Source: Strix aluco
Taxonomy: Eukaryota; Chordata; Aves; Strigiformes; Strigidae
DNA: 64,000 nt
Direction: 5' to 3'
Assembly (NCBI RefSeq): GCF_031877795.1
Contig: NC_133933.1
Coordinates: 7,438,632 to 7,502,631 of the forward strand
The notes beneath the pieces were generated by a model. The model saw nothing but the letters and a program-made list of their open reading frames with translations. It made no database searches and was not told the origin of the DNA. Positions 58,835 to 64,000 of the stretch are shown piece by piece (the first letter of the stretch is position 1; each line of letters begins with the position of its first letter). The position numbers and the translations under genes are program-made.

Positions 58835-59640
58835 ACAAGTACAGAAAGATCGGGCCAACAACATCTGTGATCCTAGCTGATAAGAAACCCTCCATAAAAA
58901 GCTCTTTAAGTTAATCGAACACCTGAAGTTGCTACATATGCTGAAGAGGCATCTGGTACATCCTTCTGTGCCCCAGCAGTCAAGGAGGGTTTGCATGGCA
59001 GGATTCCTCCTCATAATTCAGGTGCTGGCTTATTTGCCAAAGAAATCTTAATGTTCCTACCCACTCTATGCAGATGTTTTAATTTTTTTTTGTCTTACAA
59101 TTCTGGAACACAGGAGGTGGTGGGGGGGTGTAAGAAGGCACTCACTGGAAGCTGAGGTAAGGAGCCTCTGGGTGAGACTTCCAGCCAAATCTGACCTGGA
59201 AATGTCTGGGCCTTGCAACAGGGCAAGTCAGTGTGGCACAGAGCTGGGCAGAGAGGACCTGTGCCCCACCTCAGAGGGGCAAGGAAAAGACAGGGACTTG
59301 AATTCACATTGTGTGTCTCACAGGACACATACACTGAAGCGCAAGTGATTAATATTATACCTATAGCTCTTTGATCAGATTTTCAGCTCCTATTTTGTTA
59401 ATTTTGTAGGTGCTAGAAGGTGATCTGTATTTATGAACTGATGTCTCTTGGGTTCAGGCATGTAAATGTACCTAAAAAGTCTCAATTCTTCTGGCGTTTG
59501 TTTGTTCTACCTACACAGTACTACATGCTATCTTGGTATTTTGTTTTCCTGAATTTGTACTCGAATCTTTTTAAATGATTGATCTTTTTTTTTCTTGTTG
59601 AGGTGAAGTCTTGTTCTTTCTTCTCCTTCTGTTAAAGAAA

Positions 59641-59700
59641 ATATCAAAGTGACCAAATCAATGTTTCTACATATCAGAGTGACCAAATCAATGTGTCTAC
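59641..59700. repeat. 30-bp tandem duplication
   Basis: Two adjacent 30-bp copies, each ATATCARAGTGACCAAATCA followed by ATGTKTCTAC, differ at two positions. On the minus strand they create a repeated peptide in a short open frame, which I regard as noncoding. Confidence 0.92.
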
Positions 59701-62700
59701 AAAGCTGCAATAACACTTGCACCTTTCTAAAGTTGTGTGGCATGACTCCTTTGTTTCAACCTGATGCAGGTTAAAAAAAAAATCAGACTGAACACATGAT
59801 TAAGTGTTGTGATCATATTTTACTTCCTGTGTTTACTGAGCCTTTGGAGTTCCCCCTTTTAAAGATTTTAATTCTACAGAGAAAATGAAAGCTGGAAGTC
59901 TGGGAGAAGAATTTGACTCTAAGAGCTGGAATTCCAGGAGAAGCTTTGGTTCTTGGATGCAGAACTTATTAGTGTATTGGATCTACAAATCTTTACAACT
60001 TCTACAGAAAATCACTCCTTTTGGAATGTATTTCTCTGCTCCCTGTGTTTATGAAATGGAGATCTTGTGCCTTTTTTTCATCACACTAGAGGCAGTCAGC
60101 CTCTTGGCAGGACAAGGAAAGGATGTTTCTGATTACTGTTTGCTTCATGCTGATGTTGATTTCAAATGTTGCTAACGATACAGCAATAGTTTTGAACCAA
60201 TCTTTTGGGGGTTTTTGTGTCCTTGTGTGCTTCCTTATCACCTTCTGCAGTTAGTTTATTGCATTTAAAGATACATGGAGAACAAGAGACCAGAATCCAT
60301 TGATTTTAAAGGCTCGGATTGCTCTAGGAACAGAGCAGAGCAGTTTGACTGACATTTACAATAGCCCCAATACGCAAGTCTTAAAGTTCTCCCAGCTCAG
60401 AGTAGGTGTAAATGAGGGAGGTGTGATGACTGTGAGATAATTTAGTCTGTTGGCACCCTTCTGTGATCTACATGAAAACTGTTATGAAATCTCCTAGTTG
60501 AATTTATATTAAAAAGTGGGGCTGTGGATGTAAATTCGGAGACTCTGTGTGGAGAAATTTAGGACCCATGTATTCCTTTAATAGGCATCATACTATTTAT
60601 GGATTGTCCTTGGGAAGACTCTGAAAGAGAGTAATAATTGCTCACAGTTTCTATATAATAAAGGATGTTTAATCTCCTTTATACACTGTATATTATGCCT
60701 TTGTAGAAAATCTTTCAGAAAGCTAGTATTTTAGATGGATTCTTGGTAGTGAGGCTACAAAGCCGTAATTAGCATGTGTTGACTTAATTGTTTTGGAGTG
60801 TGATAGGGGTTCAGATGGGAACTCCAGTCATTGCTGCTTGAAACAAGGTTAGGTAATTGTTTGTTCTGGGAAAGTATAAAGCTTGCAAGATTGGATATTT
60901 AACACCAAGATTTTCATTGTCTAGGGAGAGATAAGGTTATTATGTAAAAGTGAATCTGCTGAGGAGAATGAAATGGGTAGTGTGCTACCATTGTGAAATG
61001 CAGAGATGTTTTTTAATAGAGGAAGCAGAAAACAACTAGTTCTTGTCGGGGTGGAGGTTGATGAGAGTTGTGGACAATGGCAGAGGCAGTTTTATTGTGT
61101 TCCAGCTTAATGATGCAGTGCAGGAAAGTTAGTGCTGAATCAGAGCTACTCTGTAATCATTCATCAGGGTCAGGAGAAGGGTGTTCTCTGCAGTGGGAAC
61201 AGACTGTGCCCAAGCTCCAGGGGGGACATTACCAGCCAACATATGAGTGTTCTTCCAGGACGGTGCTGCATATGAAATGGGATAGAAGGGATAAACAATT
61301 TGCTGCTCTCGGGGCTTGGGTTTCTGCTGAAAGGGATTTGAAAGAGACCATTTCCTTGCACAAAAGTCTGTCTTTCCAGTGCAATGTGTTTATTCTAGTA
61401 TACTGACAAATACATATAAAAATGCTCAAGCAATATGTAGGTTACTCCCTTTTCCTAAGAATCTCAGACAGTGGGTAATTTTGAGGAAGCACCTTAGTTC
61501 TCAATAAACTTCATTAATTGGAAATCTAGACACAAAAGACCCCTGGGCTGTTGTATCACACCTGCCCTGCCCCAGGCCCTTGGTGGTATTTGTCATCATT
61601 AAGAAAAAAAAAAAGGGATGAAAGAGATGTAAGTTCAAGTGTAGTAGCAATAGCTAAGAAAGCAGCACTGGGACAAAGTTTACATGGAGGAAAAACAGAT
61701 GGCCAAAAAAAATACTGCACTATTAGGAATAACAAAGAAATATTGAAGCTGGTACTTTAAAGTCTTTAGAGCAGGGGTCTAAAAAAAAAGAAACCATGCT
61801 TGTTCTGACAATTTGTTCTGTGACCTGGAGCGAGTCTCAGTGAATGCAAAAATATTGCAAAGACATTTGGATCACTTGGATTTTTGAAAGAGATCAGATG
61901 GCTATCCCTACCCTTAGAGATTCCCACTGATCACTCACCAAAGAAAAAGAGACGATTTAGCACTCCTGTATTTTGAGGCAATATAACTAGTAAAGTAATG
62001 GTAGGGCTTGGCTCTCTGAAGAGTCGCCTATGGAAGTGACTAGATCCACCAAGTAAATGACATAGGAAATGAAAAGGTTAATGACTTGCTGGCATTTACA
62101 GAAGAAAGCATTCAGCAATTGTTTTTGCTTTGGTAGAAATTTTTCCAAGTCAGGAAAGTTTTTCTGAGGTAAAGTACTCGCTCCTATTATCTGAGTTGAA
62201 GCCTATATGATCTGAAGGCTTATGCTAGTCCAGAACACAGTATTTGTCAGCTGATTTCATGGAGCTATCTTCTTCACATTGCAGTACGAATTTTTCACTG
62301 CAGTAATGAAGCATGTGAGTAGGGTGAGCTGAATACAGTGAAGGGCCATGGTATTTTGTGGAGATCCCGTTGCCTGTTGTGCGGAGAGGGAGACTCAGGG
62401 AAAGGTCTGCTCCTGTAAATGAACCTGGATGCAGTGATTTTGGCACTGCTGTACTGATTCTGTGTTAGTCAAGAGGTAGGGCTGGGCATTTGTTCTTAAG
62501 AGACCTGAATTTGTATTTCAGGGGAGGATAGGTAGTCATACAAAATATTTTTCAGAATGAGGGACCACAACCTAAGTCCTCCTAGCAAAGGTCCTGTGGT
62601 CTCCCTCTCCACCTGTAAAGCCTTATAAAGTGGCACGTATGCAAGGGATGGGAGACATAGTGTCAAAACTCGCCAGGAGGAGCAGGGATTTGAACTCAGA

Positions 62701-64000
62701 CTGCTCATGGCTCTGATGAATGGGAGCAGGGAACATGAGCAGACGTGCACCTGGGTGCTACATGTCCTGTCATTGACTAATACTTCTCTCTAATGGCACT
62801 GTAAAGCATCAGCATAGCAGTGTGTTATAGGTAAAAGGCACTATTAACCCCAGATTTTACTACCTGCTAGTGTCCTATTATTCAGCAGTGTTAACAACAG
62901 AAATGCGTGATGGAGTTGACCTAAACACTGTCTGGGGGCTAGTTTCATGACCGCAAGACAGATATGCAGAAGATAAAGCTTCTGTGGCCATAAGAAACAT
63001 TCAACAGAAGGCTAGTGAGTAGCTTGCTAAAATCCTTGTGACATCCTAAAAATATTTGAGGGAAGACTGATAAAGTACAATGGGTCATGGCTAAAAAGCA
63101 GCCTTCCATGAAACATGTAAAACTCTTAAAATCAATTAAAATGCTTTTATAAGAATTTGTCCCATGTCAGAAAGGCTGGGCTCAGACCTGTCAGGAAGCA
63201 AGTGGTAGGGCTCTGAGTCAGATGCATCCAAGGAATAACAATAGCATTTAGGAACTCCGGGGAAATAAAGAGCTAGAGTAATTCAGCCCTCAGAAATACA
63301 AAAAAGGGAGGGGAAGGAAGAAAAAAGATGACAGTTCCTAGTAGCTCAACACCCTTTGTCCTGAGGGGCAATTCTTCCAGGCAATGCCATGCAGATGATA
63401 AATTTATGCTTTGCAGATTGTTCTGGGGACCATTGTCCCTTTAAAGAGAGATCCCATCCCAGACATTTCCTTCCACATAAGTACAGCTTGTGCAAATGAG
63501 GAAATCTTTGCTTTTTTTAGTGGAACCTGGGGAGCCTGTTTTGTAATTGGAACAAATGCAGGAGGGATTCCCTAATGCTCACTACACCAGTTCTACAGTA
63601 CAGTGCTTTCTCTGTTACCAAAATATCCATGTCTGACCTTTTCTGAATCTTGGAAGGGGCTGAGCATCTGCCTAGCACTGGTGGGAAGAGATATATTCTG
63701 AAGGTAAGGTTGTGTACAATTGTGTTAGTCTGGAACATGGTTCTGCTTCTGTGGTAGGTTTCTAAGATGACTTAAGGCAGATTAATCAGTGCTCTCTGAT
63801 TGACTTGCTCTAATGCCAAACAGCAGTGATAAAGCCACTTTCCTCACAAGGGTACTATAATGACTAATGCTTTCTGAAGTGTTTAGATGTGATAAAGGTG
63901 AGGAGTAGCAAAGAAAGAGATGCTTGCTGGTTTGAAATGTACAGTCTGTGCTTATTTAGCTGTGGTAAATGAGCTGTAGTATCTAATAGAGAAGACCTGA

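Larger units (their letters stand above)
40887..64000. other. Gene desert, segment 3, to window end
   Basis: About 23 kb without a supportable gene. Open frames such as 50442-50864 (140 codons) and 50971-51372 (133 codons) give low-complexity Phe/Cys-rich translations typical of T-rich noncoding DNA. No exon of PCSK2, the next gene in human, is recognisable. Longer homopolymers occur at 43960-43973 (A14), 49700-49713 (T14) and 58819-58834 (T16). Other repeats and candidate elements are listed separately. Confidence 0.6.

Noticed and set aside
10951..64000. First exon of PCSK2
   Set aside because: I looked for the signal peptide and prodomain of the convertase in the open frames and found no resemblance, so the gene presumably starts beyond the window.

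Overview
This is a vertebrate nuclear window, almost certainly from a bird. The transposable elements I can recognise are mostly CR1 LINE 3' ends carrying the avian/reptilian octamer-type terminus (CAGAATCACAGAAT on the plus strand, so all copies lie on the minus strand). Repeat density is low. The only two genes, SNRPB2 and OTOR, lie head to tail in the same order as on human 20p12.1. I cannot name the species. There are no prokaryotic, organellar or viral genes, no tRNA or rRNA, and no CRISPR array that I can see.

Region 1 (1-3370) is the 3' part of SNRPB2 on the plus strand. Three exons encode the linker and the whole second RRM of U2 snRNP protein B'', followed by the stop codon, 3' UTR and an AATAAA signal. 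The first RRM must lie upstream of the window. Region 2 (3371-about 6290) is a short intergenic spacer. Region 3 (about 6290-10950) is a complete four-exon OTOR (otoraplin) gene: an inverted CCAAT box, a TATA-like box, a signal peptide, the MIA-family SH3-like domain with its four cysteines, and a poly(A) signal. The joined coding sequence is 132 codons plus stop, with consensus splice sites and an intact frame.

Region 4 (10951-64000) is about 53 kb in which I find no credible protein-coding exon. In human the next gene downstream is PCSK2. No PCSK2 exon is recognisable here, so the window probably ends inside the OTOR-PCSK2 gene desert. The desert holds a nested pair of CR1 copies at 14333-15375 (a younger copy inserted in an older one), two further CR1 fragments, possible older SINE-like remnants, short tandem duplications, a perfect 24-bp palindrome and simple-sequence tracts. 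Several stretches look like candidate regulatory elements on motif grounds only.

I did not find a previously undescribed biological system. The observations most worth checking are the nested CR1 pair with its unusual G7A25 tail, the perfect palindrome, a cryptic exon in OTOR intron 3, and several candidate conserved noncoding elements.
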